DNA of 64,000 nt, taken from the NCBI GenBank assembly GCA_014281115.1, contig JACONQ010000013.1, positions 1,044,501-1,108,500 on the forward strand, given 5' to 3'. Below the pieces are notes generated by a model. That model saw nothing but the letters and a program-made list of their open reading frames with translations. It was not told where the DNA came from and searched no databases. The number at the start of each line of letters is the position of its first letter. Position 1 is the first letter of the stretch. This document shows, piece by piece, positions 47,301-58,830 of this stretch. Source of the stretch: Laburnicola sp. R22_1. Its lineage: Eukaryota; Ascomycota; Dothideomycetes; Pleosporales; Didymosphaeriaceae. The translations under genes were made by a program, and so were the position numbers.

Positions 47301-49617
47301 TACCGCTATCCACATCTTTAAAGAAGCGCAAATGTGAAATATTAGATTCTGTCTTACAAACAGACTTAAACTAAGCAGAGAATTAAGAACTAATTAATAG
47401 CAACCTTCATTAGTCTCACATACTACCTAAAGGGTTAATAAGATCTAGAAAGCCATCTTAGAAGAGTAGTAGCTTTTTTATTAGCACATACTAGTCAGCA
47501 TACGTAGCAGCCTTAGCTACAGCATTAAAAATACGATTTTACTACACTAAGCTACCTCCTAAGCCGCGTCTCTATAGAGATGTAATAAAAATGCCATCTC
47601 CACATAGGGAAGGCTTCCTCTAGGCTATAAAACAAGAAATTAGCAACATGAAGCAAAAAGGCACGTATGAGAGGATTACCTAGCAGGAGTTCAACCCGCA
47701 AGACCAAGAGGTCCTCCCATTAATGTGGGTCTTTAAGTACAAGCTTAATAATTAAAGCTACCTTACGAAATATAAGGCCCGTATCTGCGTACGAGGCGAT
47801 CTACAGGCGACTACCGAGGATACATACGCAGCCACTCTAGCGGTTCGAATATTCCAAGCTCTAGTCGCTATAGCTGCCTACTTTAACATAGAAATCCATT
47901 AATATAATGCTATTAACGCATTTACAAACGCTTAGCTCGTGACACTAGTCTATTATTACTTACTAGAAGGATTCTCTAACCCTAACTATCTATAGAGACT
48001 ACGTCGAGCTCTATACAGCCTAAAGACCTTACCACTACTCTAGTATTAAGAGCTTATTAAGACGCTTACTAAGCTAGGCCTACGCGAAGTCAAAGACGTT
48101 CCTTGTCTATAGAAGAATAACAAGCTTCTAGTCTTCTTCTATGTGGATAATATTGTCGTACTCTGCCTACTAGCCTATAAGGCTGCACTATATAAATTCA
48201 AGCAGAAGCTCCTGCGCTAATATGAGATTCGATCTCTAGGAGAGCTTTAAACGTTCTGTGGCATTCAAACGCATAGAGACTATAAGAATAGCTCTATCTG
48301 GCTATTACAAGCTTTATATATTAAGAAGCTGGCACAGAAGTATTCTTTACTAAAGCTATATACAAAGTTACTAGCTACCCTACTACCTCTAGAAGAGCTA
48401 TTACTGTTTAAGGATTAGGCAAATGACTTTACTAAGCACAGATATGCCTAGCTTATAGGCTCTATAGGCTATATGGCTAAAGCTACCTAACCTAATATCT
48501 TAAAAGCTTATTCTAAACTAGCTAAGTTTCTTACAAATCCATCTTTACGTTATCTTAATGCAGCCTACTAGATAATTGCCTACCTGCTAGGCACCAAAGA
48601 TCAAGCTCTCTACTACACAGCCTCTATCTTAAACGAATCAGTCTATATAGCCAACTAGACTCAGCCTAAGTTCTTTAGAGCAACAGATGCGTCGTACACC
48701 AATAATAAGATCACACGCAAGAGCTTATAAGGCTACATCTTCTTCCTATTTGGCGGACCTATAGACTAGAAAGTAACACTCCAACGCTGTATCACCAAGT
48801 CTACTACAGAAGTAGAGCTAGTTGCCGCATTGTCTGCAGGCACTAAACTGATCTAGTAGTGGAGAGTCTTTGAATAAATTAGCTTTAATCCAGATTATGA
48901 ACGCCTTCTATACTATAACAATTAGCAGACTATCCAGCTTCTTACCTCTACTACGCCTTGTCTTAAGACTACTGTACGGCACGTCAATATCCATCATTAC
49001 TGGCTACGCCAAGAAGCTCAATCCAACAACATTAACCTCTCATACATCTAGACAAGCTGTCAACTAGCTAACGGCCTCACCAAGCTGCTACCTAGGCAGA
49101 AGCACGAAAACTAGGTTTCTCTTCTTTATTTTTAACTATTTCCTTCTAAATGAGCTTTCCTATAGTATAGTACTCTTCCTAGTTTCTCCCATGTGGTTTT
49201 TACAGGTTTAATAAGGCTATATATTTACTAAGCTCTATCCTATACATAGCTCTACGCTGTACCCCTACACTTTACTTAGCTCTATTATGTACTTAGCTTT
49301 ATGCTGTATTTTACCTTTATATATAGAGCAAACATACTCGTATTATGTATTAAGCTCTACCTATAAGGCTTATTAACCTTAGCATAGAACGCGAAGCAAT
49401 AAGGATCTTAATACTGGCTCTAGGAGACATCCTACTATTAGGGACGCCTGTAGTATAGAGCGAGGTCTACTAACACTACGACGGCGGATGGCTACCTACC
49501 TAGGACTACACTAATACAGAGACTAGTTCTTAACCTAAATACAGCTGCCACACAAAGGCAGAGGGGGACCTATAGCTAACATTAGCTTCAAACATGCGTT
49601 TAAATTTAAAGGGGGTG

Positions 49618-49786
49618 TGTAAGCAGTCTAGAGCTATGTCACATAACAACATTAGTCTTATAAGTTAGCTCGCCTACTATATACGAGCCTCTGATCACTC
49701 CATGTACGATACACAGGCATATACACATCTGAACACAGATACTTCTACGATATACACTTTCTACACATACTACCCAACTGCTTACA
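49618..49786 (+). repeat. 3' LTR of the copia element
   Basis: 169 bp, same ends as the 5' LTR. Several CA or TG dinucleotides of the 5' LTR are TA here (for example CTCATGAGTCAG against CTTATAAGTTAG). Confidence 0.92.
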
Positions 49787-49791
49787 GAAGT

Positions 49792-50947
49792 AGTTAGAAA
49801 AAAACGAAGATCAGAATTAAAAGGGCGATGTAAGGCTATGTCCGTTAGTTTCAGCGTTTGCATAGCCGCAATGCTCTCGCTTGGGCCGAGATTACAATTC
49901 TCCACCGTCTCGTGCGGGATACAATTTTGATTGGCTTGTTGTTTTGGATATACCGTGTACCCAACGTACGCGAAGGCTTCTTGATCATAGTTGTTTTGGA
50001 TAGGCGCCCAGCCACAAGGCGTACTCTTCTAATCGCTATAAGTTCTCCTGCCTGGTCCACCGTCTGTCATGGTACTGTTTTGGTAACGTCGTTGTGCGCC
50101 TTCCTGTTTTCAGTATCTACGGTATGCCTGCAGAAACATGGAGTTTGCGCTCCGTCAATTGCAAAAACATTCTTAGGTTGTGTTCTCCAGATCTAAGGCC
50201 GCCAACCTATACTACTTTAGACCAATACTAGAGGGATAGAAGACTTGTACCTCTGTTTGAGTCATCGCTGGGGCAACTCCCACTTGATTCACACTACCAG
50301 CACCAACCTAACGAAGCACGAACAAGAGATCCCTTTCTATAGCCTGCCTCACACGTCTAAAGACCGGATTTGGCTGGCCCATGGAAAGATATCCCAGTCT
50401 TCGATCTAATGTGGAGCGCGCGAAGATATAGTAGTAGTAGTAGTATTGATTAACGTCCAGGAACCTAGGTTCTAGCCTCCCATGGGGCATGGGGACGCGC
50501 CGAGTAGCCATCTGGGGCCAGCCAGATGGTAAAGGCGATTCATGCTATAAGCTATTGCCGTCTCTTGCAGCGGCTCGTAAGAGTCCGCCCCCCTCCGTGC
50601 GGGGGCTGAATCCGTGTCTTCATGCCTATAGGCTGAGATGTCGGGGTGTAGCTATTATACATATAACAATCCAAAGCAGGGGCAGCTTCGGCTGCCCCAA
50701 AGCTGTGTTGAAAAGTGCCAAGACCTTAGCGTAAAACTAGTATAGGAAAGGTAAGGATCGTGTAGACAGTAAGGAGAGGTAAGGAGAGTAGGAGAGCGTA
50801 GGGGAGGTTGCCTCGTGTGGCAAGATGTCAGGATGAGAGGCACCCCTGCTGGGAGCTCAGACAGAGTCGACGCCGGAGGAGCTGTCCCAGGTTATTGTCG
50901 CGCCCGCCAGCATCTGTGGCTTAGTAGGCAGTCCATAGAACCAACAT
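49792..50947. other. Unassigned debris between retroelements
   Basis: Interrupted frames on both strands without a recognisable domain. A short (TAG)n run lies at about 50431-50445. By position this was the sequence upstream of the cutinase gene before the copia insertion. Confidence 0.4.
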
Positions 50948-51244
50948 TTATTTGTTAGTGTCAGTGGGGTTGGCAAGCTCTAGCAAGAGTTGAAAATCTT
51001 CAGGCTCAAGGGTCTTTAAGTATTCAACGCCCTCCCGTGTGGTGCTAGGAGGGAGAGGGGGTCGTTTCGGCCAGTAGCGGAACTTCCGGACCGCTCGTGG
51101 GCAGTGGACTATGTGGTCTGGCGCGAGGTCTGCCCCGCAGCGCGCGAAGATATGAGAGGCCGAACAAGTGGCAGGCCCCATCCTAGTCATAGGCGGCAGT
51201 CGTGGACTGCGTCTGGATGTACAAGAAAGTTTCATACCGGCCAA
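50948..51244 (-). pseudogene. Probable LINE-type reverse transcriptase / RNase H C-terminal remnant
   Basis: The frame contains FARCGADLAPDHIVHCPRAV, a C-x2-C-like/H-C arrangement resembling the zinc-binding tail of fungal non-LTR retrotransposon proteins, followed by an acidic, leucine-rich end (YLKTLEPEDFQLLLEL). No RT motifs were found upstream, so it is at best a 3' fragment. Confidence 0.4.
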
Positions 51245-52050
51245 TAGAATGTATGCGTCCAGTGGCCGAAGTCTTATACGTCAAGACGGCTCCACTCAGC
51301 CCAGATTCCGTTAAAAAACTAGAATGTGGCTTTCAGAGACTAAGGGACGTGTTATAAGCGCGCACTGTACGCTGCTTTATGACTCCAATCCTAATTTTAA
51401 GGATTAAAGATATCCAAAATCAACGCCATGGCTTTCATATCTTTGAACCATCCACTGTCAAGGCTTTCGATCTTGGCAGACAAGCGGGATTTTTATCTCG
51501 TTAGGGTTTGGTATATTACCCTGACTACAAATAGTGGGAGAACAAGAAACCCAGCCTCGTAAAACTACTGCTCATATCACTCGAATGGCGATTGAAGAAC
51601 AGGGCGACTCGATCAATAGTATCCAACAGCTGTTCCTGGTGCTACGTTGTATAGACAACTAATAGGGACTAATCCAAGCCTTTCTTCGCCACTACGAGTA
51701 TTCTCGCCATAGCTTTGTCAGCAGGAATCTGTGTCATCTTCACTGCCTAAAAGTAGATACTTTCTAGCCTTTGATGCCCTTTGCGTCTAGATACTCGCAC
51801 GCGCCCCAGACGTGTGCCTGCTTAGTAGTTTCGTGGTGTTCGTAGCCAGAATGGCTATTCTGAGTAAGCTGAACTAATCTAGCACGCGTTAAGGCATATT
51901 GATAATAGGTTGTTTGTTGATTGTTAGCAAATTAGGTGGTGATGCAGACTTCGACGCACCACGGTAATGTGAAATATCGCTTACCTAGGTGCTTAGGTAC
52001 CTAGACCTGTCCACCACGTGACCTGGCACCCCTCCAAGGTTAGCGCGACA
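51245..52050. other. Transition into AT-rich block, no gene
   Basis: No coherent reading frame. Base composition falls from mixed to strongly AT-rich toward 52 kb. Confidence 0.5.
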
Positions 52051-52967
52051 AATGCCAAGATTGGCTGCGTCTAACTAAGAAATATCTGGCTTTACTTGCT
52101 CCGAAGGTGCTGCAACCCACAAGACTTTGCAAAAATCTATCTTATACCTTTAGATCTCACGAATAGCAAAGTTATAGTCTTAGTTAGTACTCTCCTCTTC
52201 TACACTAATTATAGAGACCTATTTAATAGGGAGAGTTCCTATATAAAAGAAATTACCTATCGAGTCTACTATTGCGTTAATTTAATTAAGATTAACACTT
52301 TAATTATATATTGCTAATAAGGTATAGACAAATAGCCATTATTAATATAAATAAGTTCTAAGCCTAATGCCTTTAAATTAACTCTTTAGTATAAGCATTC
52401 CGAAATAATCCAAATAATAGATCTAAATACTATAGATAAATAGCCTATAATATCCCAAACTTACTCTCGCTATAACTATTCTAAGATATACTTCTAGAAG
52501 ATACAACTTTATAAAATAAATAAGAGTTCTACTATTTTCTATTACTATATAAAGTGCAACTATATATAAAAAATAAAGAATTTTGCATAATTTATAATCT
52601 AAAAAATACTATAGAATATAACTAGATAATTAATTTGCCTATAAGCCATAAATATAAGCGATAGTATTACTAATTTACTATAAATTAGTACTATTAAAAA
52701 GAACTAGTAAAGAGTAAACTCTAAAACCGGCGCTAGTAAGGGCTATAACCTATAAGTCTATTTATATATAGATTAGCAAAGGGATAAAAAGCATACTAAT
52801 AGTAAAGATAGATTAATTAAGTTTTATTATAGACTATAGCATCTTTAATTAGCTACATTTAAAAGTCTATAAATTAACAAATATCTAAGCAAAGTAAATA
52901 GAGATGTAGATAATAAATATATAAGATATTTTATATAAATCTAGCTTTATATTATATAGACTAGTAA

Positions 52968-53045
52968 ATAGGTATAGGTTAGATTAGGGTTAGAGTCTTA
53001 CATAATTTAACCTAACTCTAATCTAACCCTACTTATATAAGACCT
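52968..53045. repeat. Inverted GGTTAGA/TCTAACC tract, cluster 1
   Basis: GGTTAGATTAGGGTTAGAGT on one arm and its near complement on the other, separated by a short AT spacer. Related clusters lie at about 54290-54360 and 54562-54700. It resembles telomere repeat only superficially, because the unit is irregular. Confidence 0.7.
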
Positions 53046-54152
53046 TAACTCTTTTTCCTAGAATTAATCCGTAATATTACGTAATCCTAGGCTAGCTATT
53101 TAACCGACTACTATATTATATAATTGATATTTTCTTTAATAATTTTTTTGCTATAATAATAATAATAATAATAATAATAGCAACTAATTTAACTATTTTA
53201 TCTAAGTCTCTCTCTATAGTAAATCTTCTCTTATAACTAGTAAGCTATATACTACTATCTAGAACCTTACTATTACTACCTATCTCCTCTATACTCTTAC
53301 TATTACTACTTACTCTTACCCTTATTACTTAGTTATAGTCCCCTATTTTAATAGCACTTTAAATAATTATTACTATATCTATAAGCTTTTTATGCTATAG
53401 CTACACTTTTAAACTTCTATAGTTTCTAAAAACTACTACTTATTATCTAGTAGCTACCCTATACCTTTACTTTGCTAGTCCTTATCTTTAAGCTTCTTTA
53501 GTAATATCTTTACTTTATTCTATTATTATAGTATAAATACCTAACCTAACCTTTTATCTAGATACTAAAGAAGTGCTTTGCACTTTAAGATTTAGAGTTA
53601 TAAAACTAGCTAACAGGGCCTAAATAGCTAGGGCTAGGTATTATTAAAGATATTAAGATTACGAGGCCCCTTTAATAACTCTACTTGCTGTATAAAATTG
53701 CTAAATCTCTAGAAATTATTCTTAACTTTACCTAGCTAATTCTCTATATACTTTTAGAACTTTATTATAGCTATACTACCTTATATAAAAGAAGTAGTGT
53801 AGTTAGACTACTAGAATATTATTATATTACTAGATATAATAGATAAAGAGCTAGATTTAAAAGATAGTAGTAGTAGTTATATATTAAAAATAAAGATTTA
53901 GTATACTAGGCGTTACTAATATTATAAGAATAGATAGACTTTATATGCTATAGCTGCTAGATTATAAACATAATAACTAAACTATAGTTAAGCGTTCTAT
54001 TGCCTACACTACTTTTATAGCTACAACTTTGTAGTCTATTACAGCTCTATAATAGTCTACTAGTTAAGAGATAATTTATAACTTAGTTATACTAAATAGT
54101 AGACTATTTATTAACTACTATTAATAATACTACTATAAAGAACGTTAATAAT

Positions 54153-54293
54153 AAAATTATTATTATTTTATATATATTTTATTACTACTACTATATACTA
54201 GATACTAGGTTTTAGTGCCTTTTATTTTACTCCTCTCTATATATAGTGCGAACTTAACCTTAGTTAGAATCTTTACATAACGAAGATGTTTAA
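54153..54293. repeat. RIP-mutated copy of the 9861-10100 repeat
   Basis: Aligns in order with the copy at 9861-10100 but lacks the 90-bp insertion. TGTGTATAG there is TATATATAG here, and CTCAACC there is CTTAACC here. Confidence 0.8.
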
Positions 54294-54561
54294 TAAGACC
54301 TTAACCCTAACCTAACCTAAATTATATAAGACTCTACCCTAATTTAATCTATAGGATACCTATTTAATTCTATAATAAATAGCTATGTGGCGTTATTTTA
54401 TCTACCTAGAGATAGGATAACAAAGGCTTTTATCTTAAATAATATAATAAAAAACGCAGAGTCCCCTACTTAGTAATTAAAAAAGGCGTAAAAAGGTAAT
54501 AAAAAAGAATAAATAGCTATAATAATTAATTATTAACTAAAATTAAGTTTTACTTAATTAG

Positions 54562-54700
54562 GTTAGGTTAGAGTAGGGTCTTATATAATCTAGATTAGGT
54601 TAGAGTTAGATTAGGGTTAGAGTCTTATATAATCTAATCTAACTCTAACCTAACCTATACTTAAGGTCTGTGCGACTCTAACCTAACCCTATACCTAAGC
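54562..54700. repeat. Inverted GGTTAGA/TCTAACC tract, cluster 3
   Basis: Repeated GGTTAGAGTTAGATTAGGG-type and complementary sequence joined by GTCTTATATAA motifs, which recur in all clusters. This suggests ends of a degraded small element. Confidence 0.65.
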
Positions 54701-55422
54701 TAGATACTTCGAACCTATTTTTTTTATTTATTCATATTTATTTATAGTTAACCTAACCTTTTATAGATTATAAGACTTAATAGTAAGTATAACTAAGGTT
54801 TAATAGCTAAAGTACGTAAAAAAAGAGCGTAATTAGGATTTACTATAGTAGGAAGCTAAAGTATAATATATATAATTAGTAAAGGGCTAATTATATAATA
54901 GCTATAGCATAATTAAACTATAGAATAGTAATCTTAGAGTTACTATTTAACTATAGAGCTCTAAAGGGCGACAAAAATAGTAGAATTGCTATAGGTAATA
55001 AATAGCTCTTTATACTATATCTATACCTTAGTACTTTAATTCTATTCTTAATGTAAGTCCTCCTATTATTACTACTACTAGTAAGGTAGTTAGCTTTTAT
55101 ATAAAAACGCGTAGTAATAGCTATAACTAACTTAGAAAGCTTTTTTTTAAATTATAGAAATACTATAAGCAAAGAAACAAGATTATTAGTAATAATAAAA
55201 ATAATAAGCTTTTTAAAAAGCTCTAGCTGCTATAGCTGCACCTTTAGATTTTGAAAAATTAAGCTAATAAGAATATCTATCTAAACTATAGCACTATCTC
55301 TTATAAAAATAAAAGGCATATATGAAAGAAAAGATAAGGACTATATTAAAAAGTAATATAATACTCTTAACACTATTCTTATAAAATAGCCTTATAGCCT
55401 TACTATTAGTAATAAGACTATA

Positions 55423-57290
55423 ACGTACTTTGCACTCGAGTCGATTATTCTATTAAGTTAATTACTGTGCCAAGACTCTACTAAGTTCTATACTATTTAC
55501 AATAGTATAGAGTTAACACAAACTATTTTCAATAGTCTAAATAGGCTAATCTATTTAGAATCTACTTCTATAGGCTGCCTATAGGTTGTTTTATTATGCC
55601 TAGGCTTGCCGCAGCGTCTACAGCGCTATTAAGCAGATTTGCCTCTATTAGCGCGCACCCTCTTTTTTACCTTTTGCCTATTACTGCGCGCCCTAAACTC
55701 CTTTAGAGTGGCTAGCCGCTGGCCCTCTTTAGCTATAAGAACTCCTTTACGCTATACTTGCTTTCTTTTATACGATTTATATTATGTGGCGGCCTTATTA
55801 GTAGCTTAAAGTTTAGTGTTACGTTTAGTTATTAACACTAAAGAATACCCTATTAGCTTAGCGCCTTTAACGAGCTTTTTAACCACCTTAACTATATAAG
55901 TTAGGGAACTATCTATATGCCTTTAAATTCTCTACTTAACTAGCGTTAATTGCGACCTAAGTTTTATACTATTTTGCAGAGTTTATAACTTCTATATACT
56001 ATTGTAAATAGTATAAAGTGGAGGCGTATGTAGGCGGACGTTAAGCTGCGATATTATAACTTCTAGGTTGTGGGGCACTAGGCTAGCACCTTAAAAGTCT
56101 TCTTTAATATTACTTTTAGTAATTAAAGTCTTAAAAGTAGTAATAAAGTAAGGTAGAAACTTAATTTTAGTAATGTGCATAATATAGTTACGTATTAGAT
56201 TCTTAGCTTAGCGCCTATACGCCTTCTTTAACAGGGCAAAACAATCTATATTAAGTGGCTATAAGAGGTGCAATAAATATAAAGGCATATAGAAAGTAAT
56301 AATATTACTCTTTTTATAGTAATCCTAAAATTTAAGCGAGTTATAACTTTTGTGGCTATTAATAATAAGCAAACGTGCTCTACTAGTAGTACGCCTCTTT
56401 ATATACTTATTAAAGTGCTTTAGCTATTATAGACTAAGCTTATTTATTATCTAGCTATTTTTAGAGACTATAATAATCTAATTATAAGGTAGATTCTTCT
56501 CCTTATACTAGGCGGAGAGGTAGTGCTTACTCCTAAAGATAATAAAGAGTGAGATCTACCATCCTATTACGTTAATGCCTTAGATAACTATTATCCACTT
56601 TCTATTACCCTGCTGCACCTACTTTGACTGTCAACACTTAGAGCCTATAACTATTACTCTAGTTAATATTATGCCTATTATAAAGCCAGACTTAGTAAAA
56701 TTATAAGTGTCCTTATTTAGAATACTATACTTGGCCTTTATATTCTCTATAAGCTAGAACTAGCCTTATATTACCTTAGAATCCTTCTAAAGGGCTTTTT
56801 TATAGTTGTACTTTTAATTAAACTTAACTTAAAGCTTTAGCTAGCGCTTAACAAAGTTATAAGGCTACCTCTAGCTAACTAGCTTATAGTAGCGTGTAGC
56901 TAGTAAAGAATCGGCTATATTTTTTATAGTATTAAGCTAGGGCAGAAATTCTCACACATCTAGGTTAAGTATATACTACACAATTACCTACTCCTCTCTT
57001 ATAGTAAGTCTTATTTTATTAGGTGCATAGTCGCGTCTAAACATCTTTTTAGTGCGTTAGTTGCTAAGTGTACTTTAAGAAATATTATAGAGAGCTATAG
57101 CGCGTCGCTAAAAGAGTGTTACATCTTATTTAATAGCCTAGATTATAAGCTATATACGCGCTTTTTTTAACACTAGTAGTTTATTATATAGTTAAGGCAT
57201 CGCGTTATACTATTACTAATAGTACGTTTTAGTAAAGTCTTGGCAAAGTAATCGACTTAATAAAATAATTAACTCGAGTGTAAAGTACGT
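55423..57290 (-). mobile_element. RIP-degraded pogo-type transposon with long inverted repeats
   Basis: Inverted repeats of about 65 bp begin ACGTACTTT and contain GCACTCGAGT and GCCAAGACT; TA lies at 55421-55422 and 57291-57292. Length 1868 bp. On the minus strand, between stops, pogo/DDE_1 transposase can be read: DTYNFTKSGFIIG, then a VQQGNRKWIIVI block and FIIFRSKHYLS. Near the 3' end of the gene is a zinc-knuckle-like CRRCGKPRHNKTT. TAG replaces many expected Trp codons. Confidence 0.85.
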
Positions 57291-58634
57291 TAATTAGCTA
57301 AATTAATAAGTGGTAGAAAAATAGTATTAGAAAAGTTTTTTCTAGAGAGGCTACTTAACTATACGCAAACGTGCGCAGATGTGCACATACTTACACATTT
57401 TTATATAAGCAATTTGCTAGCATAAAAATACTTAGAAATGTATAAATATACGCAGACTTACGTAGATGTGCACAAATAGTTTAAATAAGTAATTTTTTTA
57501 AAGCTTTATAACCTTTTTACTAGTAAAGCTATCATTTTAATTTTTTCATAGATTTATAGAGAAAATACTAGTCTTTAATTATTTAATTTAAATATACTAT
57601 TTTTATTACGTAATTAGTTAGTAATTAATAAAAACTCTTTATTTTACTAGTTACTATATATATTACGTAATATTTATATATAAAAATATAGTACTAATAA
57701 TATATTATTTAAACTTTTAAAAAGTTTTAATAAAAGTAAAGTAGTTAAAAAGTTATTAAAGTTTATACTTTTTAAAATAGTGTTCTTTACTAAGCTACTA
57801 ATTTTCGCTTAATCTAATTCTTTTATTAGAAAGAGAAATATTATAGATCTTTTAGTGTATAGTATAAAACTATAAGAGAAAGCTATATCTAATTCTTTTA
57901 AATAATTATAAAACTATTTTTTTATTTTTAAACTTACAAAACCTAAAATTTAGGGTTAGATAAAAGTTCTATATAATAGGCTAGTAATTAGTACTATTAT
58001 ATTAACTAGTAATTACTATCTAGTAAGAGACTTTAACTTTATACTTTAAAAAATCTTTTTTAAAAGCTTACTAAGCTTTTTTAACTTTTAGCTAATTAAA
58101 GAGCTTTATTTGCTTATTAATTAGTATTTTATAGGTAGTATAGGCACCTAGAGTACCCTAGCTACCCTAGCTGCTCTAGTTGCACTGGCGACATAGGTAC
58201 GCATTCTTACGCAACCTTACGCATACGCACACTAAGAAAAAAGTAGTATTACTAGTGTGCTCTAAGCGTATTTAGTGTGTAGGCGTGCACAGTCTTGCAC
58301 AGGGCCGCTTAGTTGCCCTAGGTACTTATGCGCGCACAAAAATTTTCCTAATAAGGTAGATTTAGAACCTTAAGAACTTAAAGTAAAGACCTAAATAATT
58401 AATATAATTATTAACTTTAAACTATGCACTATATAAAACTTAACAAAGTACTTAATAGGTCTATATTAAAGACCTTACCCCAAACCTATTTCCTAGCCTA
58501 TTTAGAATCATATGTGTTATGTTTTCTTTTAGCTATTCTTACTACTAAGAGGAATGTTAGCTAGGTATAGTAAGCTTATACGCTTAGTTATTAATTATAT
58601 AATATTACTTAAGTATACTATACTTACGCTTTTT

Positions 58635-58731
58635 TAATTACTAAGCAGAGGGCTCTGCTTTTTTGTTATGTTATTTAAGATAAAAGCCTTTGTCGTTATA
58701 TCCGTAGATAGTTTAAGTTAATTAATAACAC
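58635..58731. mobile_element. Copy of the ~90-bp MITE found at 9911-10000
   Basis: Shares AAGCAG(A/G)G(G/C)..CTCTGCTTTT and GATAAAAGCCTTTGTCGTT (GATGAAAGCC in the 9.9-kb copy) with the other copies, with TA-type substitutions. An inverted copy lies at about 54385-54478. Confidence 0.65.
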
Positions 58732-58830
58732 ATATATATTATTTTATATATAGTATATAATATAGTACTATTATATAAAAGTGTTAATAAAATTATTTCT
58801 AAATAGTCTTAAAAGCTATTATTATTAGTT

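Larger units (their letters stand above)
44147..49786 (+). mobile_element. Full-length Ty1/copia retrotransposon, RIP-mutated
   Basis: Two 169-bp LTRs (TGTAAGCAG...CTGCTTACA) and a 5-bp target duplication GAAGT (44142-44146; 49787-49791) define the ends. A polypurine tract (AAAGGGGG) precedes the 3' LTR. One long plus-strand frame, broken by many TAG and some TAA, shows gag with a zinc-knuckle-like CLC..H....CPY, a copia integrase core (KEQNGLVERLGRSLI, AYLLNRTPT), reverse transcriptase (FFYVDNIVVLC, where D-D is normally present), and RNase H (RATDASYTNNK, STTEVELVAALSAGTK). Order gag-protease-IN-RT-RH is copia. It is inserted upstream of the cutinase start. Confidence 0.93.
52051..58830. 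repeat. AT-rich, RIP-degraded repeat block
   Basis: About 6.8 kb with almost no long open frames, very few CA or TG dinucleotides and very many TA, CTA and TAG. It contains an (AAT)n microsatellite at 53154-53180, several inverted GGTTAGA-type tracts, copies of small repeats shared with the 9.9-kb region, and a pogo element at 55423-57290. This is the composition expected of a RIP-mutated heterochromatic island. Confidence 0.88.
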
